From Microtetraspora sp. NBRC 16547 (GTDB taxonomy: Bacteria; Actinomycetota; Actinomycetes; Streptosporangiales; Streptosporangiaceae), in assembly GCF_030268965.1 (NCBI RefSeq), contig NZ_BSSE01000011.1, positions 62,001 through 126,000 of the forward strand: a stretch of DNA of 64,000 nucleotides, read 5' to 3'. Positions 8,587-16,217 of the stretch are shown in pieces. The first letter of the stretch is position 1. Every line of letters starts with the position of its first letter. Under the pieces are notes generated by a model, which made no database searches, was not told where the DNA came from, and saw only the letters and a list, made by a program, of their open reading frames with translations. Both the position numbers and the translations under genes were made by a program.

Positions 8587-10065
8587 TTACTTGTCGCACG
8601 AGTTCCAACAGATCTTCTTGTCCGGCTCGCCGGCCAGCTTGCCGTCGAACCGCAGGACGTCGACGCCCCGGTTGTAGTCAGCGACGTAGACCAGCCCGTC
8701 GTGCCAGTAGACGGCCGATGCCGAGCCGCCGGTCACGCCCTGCCCCGAGGGCACGCGGAAGTAGCCGACCTGGGTCGGGTTCCTCGGGTCCGACACGTCG
8801 ATGAAGCGGGTGCCCTGCCCGTACCACGCCTGCGCCACGATGTTGCCGTTCACCGTGAACCAGTGCGCGGAGCAGCTACCGCTGGTGGCCGACCCCTCCT
8901 TGCCCCACGGCGACCAGTGGCTGATCAGTTCCAGCCGGAACGGGTTCTCCGGCGTGGAACGCCAGCCCTCACCGTCGTAACTGCCCTTCAGCGAGGCGAT
9001 CTTGAACTCGCCCGCCTTTGAGCAGGTCGTGATGTTCTCGTTGGTGATGTAGAGCAGCTCGCCCTTGTCGAAGGAGCCGAGCTTCTCGGTGTTGCGGTAG
9101 GCGTTGTGGTCGAAGTAGTCGAAGAAGTCGGTGCCCGCCGGGTTGGTGGCGACGACGGTCCCGCCCGCGTACGGCACCGGGTCGTACGCCGTCGCGACGC
9201 GGTTGCGCTTCTGCACCGGGTCGTAGTGGTTGCCCTCGGTCCAGTAGCCTCGTACGCCACCCTCACCGGAGGCCCAGGCGATGCCGTTCTTGTCGACGTC
9301 GACGCTGTGCACGTAGTCCGTGACCCCGTCGTGCCGGCCGAGATCGACCGCCCGGTCGAAGGTGTACGGGTGCTTGATGTCGTGGATGTCGGTCACCCGC
9401 ACCGGCACGCCGTTCCAGGAGGGGTCCTGGCCTGGCGTACCCGTGTTGGCCGGACCGACCGACCACAGGTACTTGCAGTCGTTGATGCAGGTGGCCGTGT
9501 GTCCGGCCGGGACCGGGTGGAAGATGACCGTCTCCGGCTTCCACGGATTCTTGACGTCGACGATGTAGACGCCGGACTGACCGGTTTTGACGGTGCCGCC
9601 GAAGCCGCGCGGGTCCCGGGTGAGGAAGACCAGTTTGCGCTTCGGGTCGACGGTCATGTTCTCGCCTTCCCAGAACCTGTCCTGGGTGTCCCCCGGCAGG
9701 CGCAGCTCGGCCGCCGTGATCTTCGAGATCAGGGCCGGGTGCTCGGGGTCCTTCAGCGACCAGACGGCGAGCCCGCCGGTGCCGTTGGCGAACATGAAGT
9801 CGTAGCCGTACTTGTCGTAGTGGATGAAGTTCAGCGCCGAGTAGCCGCTGACCCCCCTGACGTTGTCGATGAACGTGACGTTGCCCGCGACAGCGGTCGT
9901 CGGGGCGTTGTGGACGTCATCGAGGATCGGACCGCCATGGGCGGAGTTGTCCGACGGGCTCGAGTCGGACGGCGTGTCGGCGAATGCTGCGCCGGCTCCA
10001 GACAGCTGTAATAAGACAGCCGTAGCAAGAGCGGCCGCACCCGCCATGAGGGATTTCGTTTTCAC
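8587..10065 (-). CDS. Secreted LVIVD-repeat protein (copy B)
   Basis: 492 residues from GTG 10065: a signal peptide (KTKSLMAGAAALATAVLL, cleavage near AFA-DTP), a short linker and an LVIVD-repeat domain covering the rest. It lacks the coiled coil of copy A. Conserved features are ANGTGGLAVWSLKDPEHP, HTATCINDCKYLWSVG, GGVRGYWTEG, CSAHWFTVNGNIVAQ and a C-terminal CWNSCDK. The two C-x3-C pairs and the neighbouring His are invariant between copies and could bind metal or form disulfides (inference). The start is set by AAGGGAGG a few nt upstream of GTG 10065; GTG 10068 is also possible. It is the first gene of the minus-strand copper cluster. Confidence 0.82.
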   Translation of the reverse strand: MKTKSLMAGAAALATAVLLQLSGAGAAFADTPSDSSPSDNSAHGGPILDDVHNAPTTAVAGNVTFIDNVRGVSGYSALNFIHYDKYGYDFMFANGTGGLAVWSLKDPEHPALISKITAAELRLPGDTQDRFWEGENMTVDPKRKLVFLTRDPRGFGGTVKTGQSGVYIVDVKNPWKPETVIFHPVPAGHTATCINDCKYLWSVGPANTGTPGQDPSWNGVPVRVTDIHDIKHPYTFDRAVDLGRHDGVTDYVHSVDVDKNGIAWASGEGGVRGYWTEGNHYDPVQKRNRVATAYDPVPYAGGTVVATNPAGTDFFDYFDHNAYRNTEKLGSFDKGELLYITNENITTCSKAGEFKIASLKGSYDGEGWRSTPENPFRLELISHWSPWGKEGSATSGSCSAHWFTVNGNIVAQAWYGQGTRFIDVSDPRNPTQVGYFRVPSGQGVTGGSASAVYWHDGLVYVADYNRGVDVLRFDGKLAGEPDKKICWNSCDK

Positions 10066-10080
10066 CACACCCTCCCTTAA

Positions 10081-10423
10081 GGGGCCCTCAGTGCAGGTTG
10101 CTAACCGTGCGCCCGAAAAGCCGCACATGGCACATGACTCTAGAAGCGGCATTAGCGGTCGTCATGGTGCAAATGTCGAAAATGCTGCCCCCTCTGCTTC
10201 CGTCATTCGTCGTGATCGCGCCCTGACATGCCCTTGCGGCCCTGGTCGTCGCCAGTTGGCCGGCCTGCCGGACCGCTGGAGCCGGACGTCGAAGAAGTCG
10301 CGGAGGTCCTGTCCGAAACCCAGTGCGCGATGGCGATCAAGTCACCGGCGTCGGCGAGGCCCTGACGCGCGATCCCGCAGGACCTGCGCTGGCAGCTGAT
10401 GCTGCTCACCACCTCGTGCCGGT
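10081..10423. other. Intergenic stretch, no gene supported
   Basis: It separates the copper cluster from the ferredoxin-reductase remnant. Short open frames exist on both strands but none has a ribosome site or a recognisable motif. It should contain the promoter of the copper cluster; the AT-richer part lies around 10010-10080 and 10140-10200. Confidence 0.4.
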
Positions 10424-10580
10424 GACATCACCCTGATCGGCGCGGAGGCGCACCCGCCGTACAACCGTCCGTCGCACTCGAAGAGCGTGTTGGGCGACGA
10501 CGACGTGACCCTTCCTGGTGCCGAGGAGCTCGAAGGGGAGTGGCTTCGGAACAGGCGAGCCGTACGGCCGCGCGTCGCAG
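10424..10580 (+). pseudogene. Remnant of FAD-dependent ferredoxin reductase
   Basis: In one plus-strand frame the sequence reads DITLIGAEAHPPYNRPSHSK and then SVL, DDVTLPGAEELE and EWL. This is the signature of ferredoxin-NAD(P) reductases after the first beta-alpha-beta (compare ...PYQRPPLSKELL in the intact reductase at 58198). There is no start codon, no upstream GxGxxG motif, and nothing recognisable after about 10580. It lies beside a P450 gene, which such reductases normally serve, so the P450 appears to have lost its local redox partner. Confidence 0.6.
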
Positions 10581-10728
10581 CATCCCCGCAGAGGCGCTGC
10601 GAACTCGTCATCGACGCCGATGAACTACTGGTGGGAGGTCGACGGAATCCGTGTCTCGGTCATCGGGGCGTGAGGACGGACGCGTCAGGGATTCGGGCGG
10701 TGCGGACATCGTGGCGTGGTCAGCTCGC

Positions 10729-11961
10729 TCAGCCGGCCGGGTCGGCTGCGCCTGCTGTCAGCATCAGCCGGCGGAGCGAGCGCCCGAGCACGACCGGGGC
10801 GTAGTCGAAGTCCTGTGGTGCAAGGCACAGATCGCCGAACCGCTCGAAGAGGCGTTCAATCGCGATCTTGGTCTCCAGTCGGGCGAGCGGAGCACCGAGA
10901 CAGAAGTGGCGACCCTGGCCGAATCCCAGGTGAGGGTTCGGGTCGCGCAGCAGGTCGACGCGTTCGGGCCCGTCGAACATGGCCGGATCGTGGTTGGCGC
11001 TGGAGATCGCGAGGAAGACGTGGTCGCCGGGCGCCAGCTCGCGTCCGCCGAGCTCCATGGGTTCCGCCACCCGGCGTTCCATGATCTTCGCCGGACCGTC
11101 GTAGCGGAGGAACTCCTCGACGGCGGTCCGGGGGACCTCGCCCAGCGTGCGGATCAGATCGAGCTGGTCGGGGTTCCGCAGCAGCGTCAACGTACTGTTC
11201 ACGATCAGGTTCGCCGTGGTCTCGTGCCCGCCAAAGAGCAGGAGCGTGCACGCGCCGACCATCTCGGTGTCGCTCAGCACGAACCCCTCGGCTCGGGCGG
11301 CGATCAGTGCGCTGATCAGGTTGTCGGCGGGCTCCTTCTCGTACCGACGGATCAGCTCGGTGAAGTACTCCGTGAACTCGTCGCCCGCGTCGCGGGACCG
11401 CTCGAACATATCGGGGCGGTCGAGCGTGCCCAGGACCAGGGTGGCGAGTTTGTTGCTCCACCACTTGAACTCGTTGCGGTCCTCGGGGGGTACGCCCAGT
11501 AGCTCGGCGATGACGATGGCCGGCAGCGGGAACGCCAAGTCGCGCACGAGATCGAACGGTTGGGAGGTGTCGATGTCGTCGATGAGCTCGCACACGATGC
11601 GGTCGATCCACTCGTGCATCGATGTGACCCGACGTGGGGTGAACGTGCGGCGAAGCGGTGCGCGCAGGCGAGCGTGCTCCGGTTCGTCGCGAAAGGCCAT
11701 CCACCCCTCGAGGATGGTGAGCGTGGTCGAAAGGCCGGCCAGCTGGTCGGGTGTCAGAGACTTCTCCGACGGTCCCACGCGTTCCGAGGACAGACGGCTG
11801 TCACGGAATCCGGCGAGCACGTCGTCGTAGCGGGTCACGAGCCAGGCGGCGTCGGGCTCGCTCCAGTGGACGGGGTCGTGCTCTCGGAGACCGGCGAAGT
11901 ACGTGTAGGGATCGGCGAGCGCGGCGGGGTCGAGCACCCCTTTGGTTTCCGGTGTCGGCAT
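10729..11961 (-). CDS. Cytochrome P450
   Basis: A 410-residue soluble bacterial P450. The I-helix motif is LLLFGGHETTANLI, with the acid-Thr pair for oxygen activation. The ExxR motif is in AVEEFLRYDG, and the heme loop is FGQGRHFCLGAPLARLE with the proximal Cys. ATG 11961 is preceded by AAGGAGG. It is transcribed divergently from the acyl-CoA mutase operon across an inverted-repeat operator, so it probably hydroxylates the substrate of this pathway or a precursor (inference). No intact ferredoxin or reductase is adjacent; only a reductase remnant lies downstream. The MaoC-fused ferredoxin at 19718 or the set at 58-61 kb could supply electrons. Confidence 0.95.
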   Translation of the reverse strand: MPTPETKGVLDPAALADPYTYFAGLREHDPVHWSEPDAAWLVTRYDDVLAGFRDSRLSSERVGPSEKSLTPDQLAGLSTTLTILEGWMAFRDEPEHARLRAPLRRTFTPRRVTSMHEWIDRIVCELIDDIDTSQPFDLVRDLAFPLPAIVIAELLGVPPEDRNEFKWWSNKLATLVLGTLDRPDMFERSRDAGDEFTEYFTELIRRYEKEPADNLISALIAARAEGFVLSDTEMVGACTLLLFGGHETTANLIVNSTLTLLRNPDQLDLIRTLGEVPRTAVEEFLRYDGPAKIMERRVAEPMELGGRELAPGDHVFLAISSANHDPAMFDGPERVDLLRDPNPHLGFGQGRHFCLGAPLARLETKIAIERLFERFGDLCLAPQDFDYAPVVLGRSLRRLMLTAGAADPAG

Positions 11962-11990
11962 GGCTCCTCCTTCGAGACCACGAAAGCACT

Positions 11991-12011
11991 ATTTGACGTT
12001 CAATGTCAAAT
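11991..12011. promoter_or_regulatory. Operator between P450 and mutase operon (site A)
   Basis: A perfect inverted repeat ATTTGAC-GTTCAAT-GTCAAAT sits in the divergent intergenic region. Its core ACGTTCAATGT matches sites at 17159-17169 and 22898-22908, both in divergent promoters of the same cluster. It probably binds the local regulator, for which the MerR protein at 15633 is one candidate. Confidence 0.6.
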
Positions 12012-12031
12012 TCTTAGATCTGGTTGGGCCC

Positions 12032-12060
12032 TTGACACCTCTGGGGGCCGCCCGTACCGT
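12032..12060 (+). promoter_or_regulatory. Candidate promoter of the mutase operon
   Basis: TTGACA is followed after 17 bp by TACCGT, an acceptable actinobacterial -35/-10 pair, about 130 bp upstream of the mutase start and just downstream of operator site A. Confidence 0.35.
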
Positions 12061-12188
12061 CGAATATGCCGTTGTACGTAAAGTACTAGCCAGAGGAAGG
12101 CTTGATAGGCACAGGTCGACCAGAACGACTGGGACACCGAGGTGACGGCCGCAGGTAGGTCATGCGACACGACGACAACAGGAGTGCA

Positions 12189-13916
12189 ATGTTCTCTGAA
12201 GAGACCCTCGTGTCTTCGCGCCGGCTGGCAGCAGAGTGGGAACGCAACTACCAGAAGATGGTCGATCGCTTCGGTGAGAACGCCCCGACCCGAGCGAGGG
12301 CGCCGGAGACGCACTCCGGGTTGCCCATCAAGAACGCCTACTTCCCCCACGACATCGAGGACCTGGACCTCGGTGTGATGGGGGCACCCGGGTCCTATCC
12401 CTTCACGAGAGGCAACCTCGCCGCACAGCACCAGCTGATGTCGTGGGCGAACCAGCCGGTCATCGGTTACGGCCTACCCGAGCACACCCGTGCCCGCATG
12501 GACTTCCTCGAGTCGCAGGGCATGGCCGGCTACTTCGGGCAGACCTTCTACAACCTCGTCTACGACCTCGTCTCCCATGAGGGCCTGGACCCCGATCACC
12601 CGGGAGCTCGGGGCCGCTCCGGCCAGTGCGGCATGGCGGTCTACAACGTGCGTGACATGGATCGGCTCTTCAAAGGTCTCGATCTGCGGCGCATCAACGC
12701 TATCCACATCACGTACTACCAGGTGATCCCGGCGCTCGCGCAGTACATCGTGCTGGGCGAGCAGCGTGGGCTCCGCCCCGACGAGCTGCGCGGCAACTCG
12801 ATGAACTGGTACCACCAGGCGGCCTACGTCGGCATGTCGGCATTCCCAGCCGACCAGGGGCTGAAGCTATCGGCCGAGCTCATCTCCTACTGCTCCAAGC
12901 ACATGCCCCGGTGGAACACCACCAACATCGTTGGCTACTGCCTTGAGGAGGCGGGCGGCACGGCCGTGCAGGAGATCGGGGTGATGCTCGCGGTGGGGCG
13001 CGATCTCGCTCGGGCCTGCATCGCCGCCGGGGTGAAACCCGACGACTTCCTGCCGAGGATCGGATTCCAGTTCGCGCAGGCCAACGACTTCTTCGAGGAG
13101 ATCGCCAAGATTCGGGCCATGCGCCGCATCTGGGCGACGACGATGCACGAGGAGTTCGGTGCCCGGGATCCGAAGTCGATGAACGTTCGGATCCACACCC
13201 ACACCTCTGGTGCGGTCCTCACCGCCCAGCAGCCGCTCGTGAACCTGATTCGAACGTCGATCCACGCGCTCGGCGCCGCGCTGTCGGGAACCCAAGCGAT
13301 GGAGGTGTCGGCCTACGACGAGGCGCTCGCCATCCCCTCCGAGGAGGCGGCCACCCTCTCGCTCCGGGTCCAGCAGGTGATCGAGGAGGAGACTAACGTC
13401 TGTGCCGTCTCCGACCCGCTCGCCGGCTCGTACTACGTCGAGTCGCTCACCGATCGTGTTGCGAAGGCCGCGATGAAGGTCGCGGACGAGATCGAGCAGA
13501 TGGGCGGGTTCGTCGAGGCGCAGAAGGCGGGCTGGATTAGGGCCGAAGTCGAACGCTCGTCCGAGCGCTGGCGGGAGATGGTCAACAGCGGCGAGCGCCG
13601 CATCGTCGGCCTCAACTGCCACGTGGTCGAGGAGCCCGAGCAGCCCGAGATCTTCAAGGTCGACCCCGAGGTGCAGCGGATCGCGATCGAGCGGATCCAG
13701 GAGCTCCGCGAGACCCGTGACCAGACCCGTCACGCCGCCGCGATGGAGCGATTCGAAGAGGAGGTTGCTCGGTTCGCCAAGGCCGAGCTGCAGGATCTCG
13801 GGAACGACCGCTTGATGGAGGCGGCCATCGATGCTGCTCGGGCAGAGGCATCGACTGGCGAGATGATGGCCGTCATGAAGGCGCACCTCGGTTGGGGCGC
13901 CCCGCACGAGTTCTGA
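12189..13916 (+). CDS. B12-dependent acyl-CoA mutase, large subunit, divergent active site
   Basis: 575 residues with the fold signature of methylmalonyl-CoA mutase-type large subunits: HVP/HMPRWNT, RIGFQFAQANDFFEEIAK, TAQQPL.NLIRT, GTQAMEVSAYDEAL and DPLAGSYYVE. As in isobutyryl- and 2-hydroxyisobutyryl-CoA mutases, the B12 domain is a separate gene. The canonical substrate region is replaced. There is no RQ(Y/F/I)AGFG motif, TIQND is NSMNW (residues 203-207), the position of Arg207 of the Propionibacterium enzyme is Gly, and GYH is GYC (Cys251), so the catalytic His is missing. The substrate is therefore unlikely to be methylmalonyl- or isobutyryl-CoA. ATG 12189 is set by AGGAG five nt upstream; ATG 12162 is weaker. 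Confidence 0.88.
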   Translation: MFSEETLVSSRRLAAEWERNYQKMVDRFGENAPTRARAPETHSGLPIKNAYFPHDIEDLDLGVMGAPGSYPFTRGNLAAQHQLMSWANQPVIGYGLPEHTRARMDFLESQGMAGYFGQTFYNLVYDLVSHEGLDPDHPGARGRSGQCGMAVYNVRDMDRLFKGLDLRRINAIHITYYQVIPALAQYIVLGEQRGLRPDELRGNSMNWYHQAAYVGMSAFPADQGLKLSAELISYCSKHMPRWNTTNIVGYCLEEAGGTAVQEIGVMLAVGRDLARACIAAGVKPDDFLPRIGFQFAQANDFFEEIAKIRAMRRIWATTMHEEFGARDPKSMNVRIHTHTSGAVLTAQQPLVNLIRTSIHALGAALSGTQAMEVSAYDEALAIPSEEAATLSLRVQQVIEEETNVCAVSDPLAGSYYVESLTDRVAKAAMKVADEIEQMGGFVEAQKAGWIRAEVERSSERWREMVNSGERRIVGLNCHVVEEPEQPEIFKVDPEVQRIAIERIQELRETRDQTRHAAAMERFEEEVARFAKAELQDLGNDRLMEAAIDAARAEASTGEMMAVMKAHLGWGAPHEF

Positions 13917-13971
13917 GCCACCGAGCAGCCACCGTCATCCGCTTCCGACCGCCCAACCCGAGAGCGAGACC

Positions 13972-14385
13972 ATGGACGCACCGATCCGAATCCTTCTGAC
14001 CAAGCCGACACACGACTGCCACGACCGAGGCGTGCGCTACCTGATGCGGGTGCTCCGCGATGCGGGCTTCGAGGTGGTGTTCACCAACTTCCTCGTCTCC
14101 GACGACGTGTTGAGCGCAGCGCTTCAAGAAGACGTCGACGTCATCGGCATCTCGAGTTCGGCCGGCGGCCACATGCCGGTCTTCGAGGAGCTCATGGACG
14201 GACTCCGGGAGCGTGAGATGACCGACGTGCTGGTGATCGGTGGTGGGATCATCGCCGACTCCGACGCCGTCCGCCTCCGGGAGATGGGAGTGGGGGAGAT
14301 CTTCGGTCCGGGAGGTTCGCCCGCCGACATCGAGGCCTTCATCCGCCAGCATGTCAGGCGCCAGCCCGGTGTCGCGGTCCGATGA
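13972..14385 (+). CDS. B12-binding small subunit of acyl-CoA mutase
   Basis: A 137-residue cobalamin-binding domain. The DxHxxG motif, which supplies the lower axial His, is present as DCHDRG. The second motif reads ISSSAGGHM instead of the usual LSSL.GAH, and the third glycine-rich motif is VIGGGIIADSD. The length matches the small subunits of isobutyryl- and 2-hydroxyisobutyryl-CoA mutases (about 136 residues). It lies 55 nt after the large subunit and just before the MeaB-type GTPase. It docks on the large subunit and brings adenosylcobalamin to the active site. Confidence 0.93.
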   Translation: MDAPIRILLTKPTHDCHDRGVRYLMRVLRDAGFEVVFTNFLVSDDVLSAALQEDVDVIGISSSAGGHMPVFEELMDGLREREMTDVLVIGGGIIADSDAVRLREMGVGEIFGPGGSPADIEAFIRQHVRRQPGVAVR

Positions 14386-14428
14386 GGGTTCGGATGAGGC
14401 GTCCTCATGCCGGATCGGCGGCCGCGAC

Positions 14429-15409
14429 GTGACCGAATCACTACACGAACGCGTGGTGCGGGGGGATCAGCGAGCCGTGGCCCGCCTCATCACCCTGCTT
14501 GAGTCGGGCCATCCCGACGCGCAGCGGGAGGGGGCCGAGCTCTTCCCCCACACTGGGCGTGCACTGGTCATCGGGATCACCGGCCCGCCCGGCGCGGGTA
14601 AGTCGACCCTGGTCGACCAACTGATCGCCGAGTACCGGCGCAGGGATCTGTCCGTGGGTGTGCTGGCCGTCGACCCGTCGAGCCCCTTCACTCGCGGTGC
14701 GCTCCTTGGTGACCGCGTCCGGCTCCGCTCCTTCGTCGATGACGACCACGTCTTCGTCCGATCAATGGCGAACCGCGGTCACATGGGCGGCATGTCGCTG
14801 GCCACGCCGGCGGCGATCCGGGTACTCGATGCAATGGGCATGGACCGCGTGATCGTCGAGACCGTGGGGGTCGGCCAGAGCGAGGTCGAGATCATGAATG
14901 CGGTCGACTGCACCGTGGTCGTCGAGGTGCCGGGCATGGGCGACTCCATCCAGACCATGAAGGCCGGCGTGATGGAGATCGCCGACCAGTTCGTCGTCAA
15001 CAAGGCGGACCGGGACGGTGCATCACGGATCGCACAGGAGATCCGACGGCTGCTGCGGGAACGAGGCGTCGGCCGTCGGGACAACTTGGTCGTCTCGACG
15101 GTGGCCAGCACCGGAGTCGGCGTCGACGAACTCGTGACCGCGATCGAGACGTTCCTGGCGGCCCAGCGCGCCTCCGGTGAGCTCGAGCGCCGGCGGGTGC
15201 GCCAACTGCACACCGAGCTCGAGCGGCACGTCTCCCAGAAGGCGCAGCACCGGGTGATGGCGGGGCTCCATTCGAAGGTCACCGAAGACATCCTCAACGC
15301 GCTCCAGCACCGGACGCGGGACCCGGAGTCGATCGCCGCCGCGCTCATCGACGAGAGCCTGAACGTCGACGCCAACTCGCCGGTGGGTGCGCGACGAGCG
15401 GGCCGGTGA
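14429..15409 (+). CDS. meaB: MeaB/ArgK-type GTPase, mutase chaperone
   Basis: About 326 residues of the G3E-type GTPase family that protects and reloads B12-dependent mutases. The Walker A is GITGPPGAGKST, followed by VLAVDPSSPFTRGALLGDRVR, the GxxQSE switch in VGVGQSEVE, and NKAD for guanine specificity. The C-terminal dimerisation arm is present. Its position directly after the mutase subunits matches its role. The start is uncertain. GTG 14429 fits the family N-terminus (VTESLHERVVRGD); an in-frame GTG at 14369 would overlap the small-subunit stop and allow coupling. Confidence 0.92.
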   Translation: MTESLHERVVRGDQRAVARLITLLESGHPDAQREGAELFPHTGRALVIGITGPPGAGKSTLVDQLIAEYRRRDLSVGVLAVDPSSPFTRGALLGDRVRLRSFVDDDHVFVRSMANRGHMGGMSLATPAAIRVLDAMGMDRVIVETVGVGQSEVEIMNAVDCTVVVEVPGMGDSIQTMKAGVMEIADQFVVNKADRDGASRIAQEIRRLLRERGVGRRDNLVVSTVASTGVGVDELVTAIETFLAAQRASGELERRRVRQLHTELERHVSQKAQHRVMAGLHSKVTEDILNALQHRTRDPESIAAALIDESLNVDANSPVGARRAGR

Positions 15410-15620
15410 AGGTCTACATCAACCAACGCGGTGACGACGGAATAACGTCGCTGTTCCGGGGCGGGCGCGTCCACGAGGACGACCTCGGGACGAGAGCTAC
15501 GGCACCGTCGATGAGCTGTGCAGCGCGCTCGGCCGCGCTGCCCGGCGCACTCGCCGAGCAGATCCTCGTGATCCAGCGTGAGCTGTTCGTTCTCGGGGCC
15601 CAGCTCGCGATAGCCGGCGA
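15406..15620 (+). pseudogene. Truncated, frameshifted PduO-type cob(I)alamin adenosyltransferase
   Basis: It starts at ATG 15406, overlapping the GTPase stop. The first frame gives MKVYINQRGDDGITSLFRGG and then RVHEDDL, the N-terminus of PduO/MMAB-type adenosyltransferases. A neighbouring frame then gives ESYGTVDELCSALG, and the first frame resumes with ILVIQRELFVLGAQLAI. All three blocks are family motifs, so at least two compensating frameshifts are needed. After about 15620 homology ends where the convergent merR gene begins; the ATP-binding and catalytic C-terminal half is gone. A sequencing error could explain a frameshift but not the truncation. Confidence 0.75.
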
Positions 15621-15632
15621 CCGGTGGGACGA

Positions 15633-16115
15633 TCACGCTCGCAACTGCAACGTGTCGCCCGGTTCCGGATCGAGCGGCCACGACCGGGTGCCGCCCGTCT
15701 CGACGGAACGGCCCTCGTCGGCCCCTTCGGGCAGTTCGAAGAGATGCTGGATCCGCTCGAGGACCCGGAGACGTCGCCGGAGGGTCTCGGACTTGCGTCG
15801 GATGGCAGCCCGGGTCTCCTCGCGCTCGGCCTCGGTCATCGGCTGCTCACCGGTGCCGAGGTAGAGCCGAGACATGAGCACGAGCTCGCTCAGGTCGAAG
15901 CCGACGTCTTTGAGCGCCACGATGCCTTCGAGGTAGAAGCGGTACTCGGGCGGGAACTGGCGGGTGTTGCCCGGCGATCGCGGAGGGGTCGGCAGGATCC
16001 CGAGCTCCTCGTAGTAACGGATCGTGCGGGTCGACACGCCGGCATGCTCGGCCAACTTCCCGATGCTGATCCAGTCGCGTCCGGATCGTCCTGGGTTGGC
16101 TGCAGCGTCTGTCAT
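15633..16115 (-). CDS. MerR-family transcriptional regulator
   Basis: About 160 residues. The N-terminal winged helix-turn-helix (ISIGKLAEHAGVSTRTIRYYE) and the RYYEELGI/LP wing are classical MerR. A coiled-coil dimerisation helix follows (TEAEREETRAAIRRK to LERIQHLFEL). No C-terminal cysteines suggest metal sensing; an acyl-CoA or other small effector is more likely given the neighbours. ATG 16115 is chosen because GAGGAG lies nine nt upstream; a TTG at 16124 overlaps that spacing. It is the only DNA-binding protein in the 10-27 kb cluster and a candidate for the shared operators, though none lies in its own upstream region. Confidence 0.9.
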   Translation of the reverse strand: MTDAAANPGRSGRDWISIGKLAEHAGVSTRTIRYYEELGILPTPPRSPGNTRQFPPEYRFYLEGIVALKDVGFDLSELVLMSRLYLGTGEQPMTEAEREETRAAIRRKSETLRRRLRVLERIQHLFELPEGADEGRSVETGGTRSWPLDPEPGDTLQLRA

Positions 16116-16217
16116 TGCGATCAACTCCTCTCCGGCCGGTCGACACCGTCCGAGCTCACGGGGCTGTTGGGGGCGGGTCGCTGACGAGCTGTCCGAGAGT
16201 GTGGCGCATTCTCGATG

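Noticed and set aside
12867-13907. 346-codon minus-strand frame
   Set aside because: Antisense to the mutase large subunit, which has unmistakable family motifs.
12189-13916. Annotation as methylmalonyl-CoA mutase
   Set aside because: The Tyr/Arg residues that bind the methylmalonyl carboxylate and the catalytic His are absent, and the B12 domain is on a separate chain.
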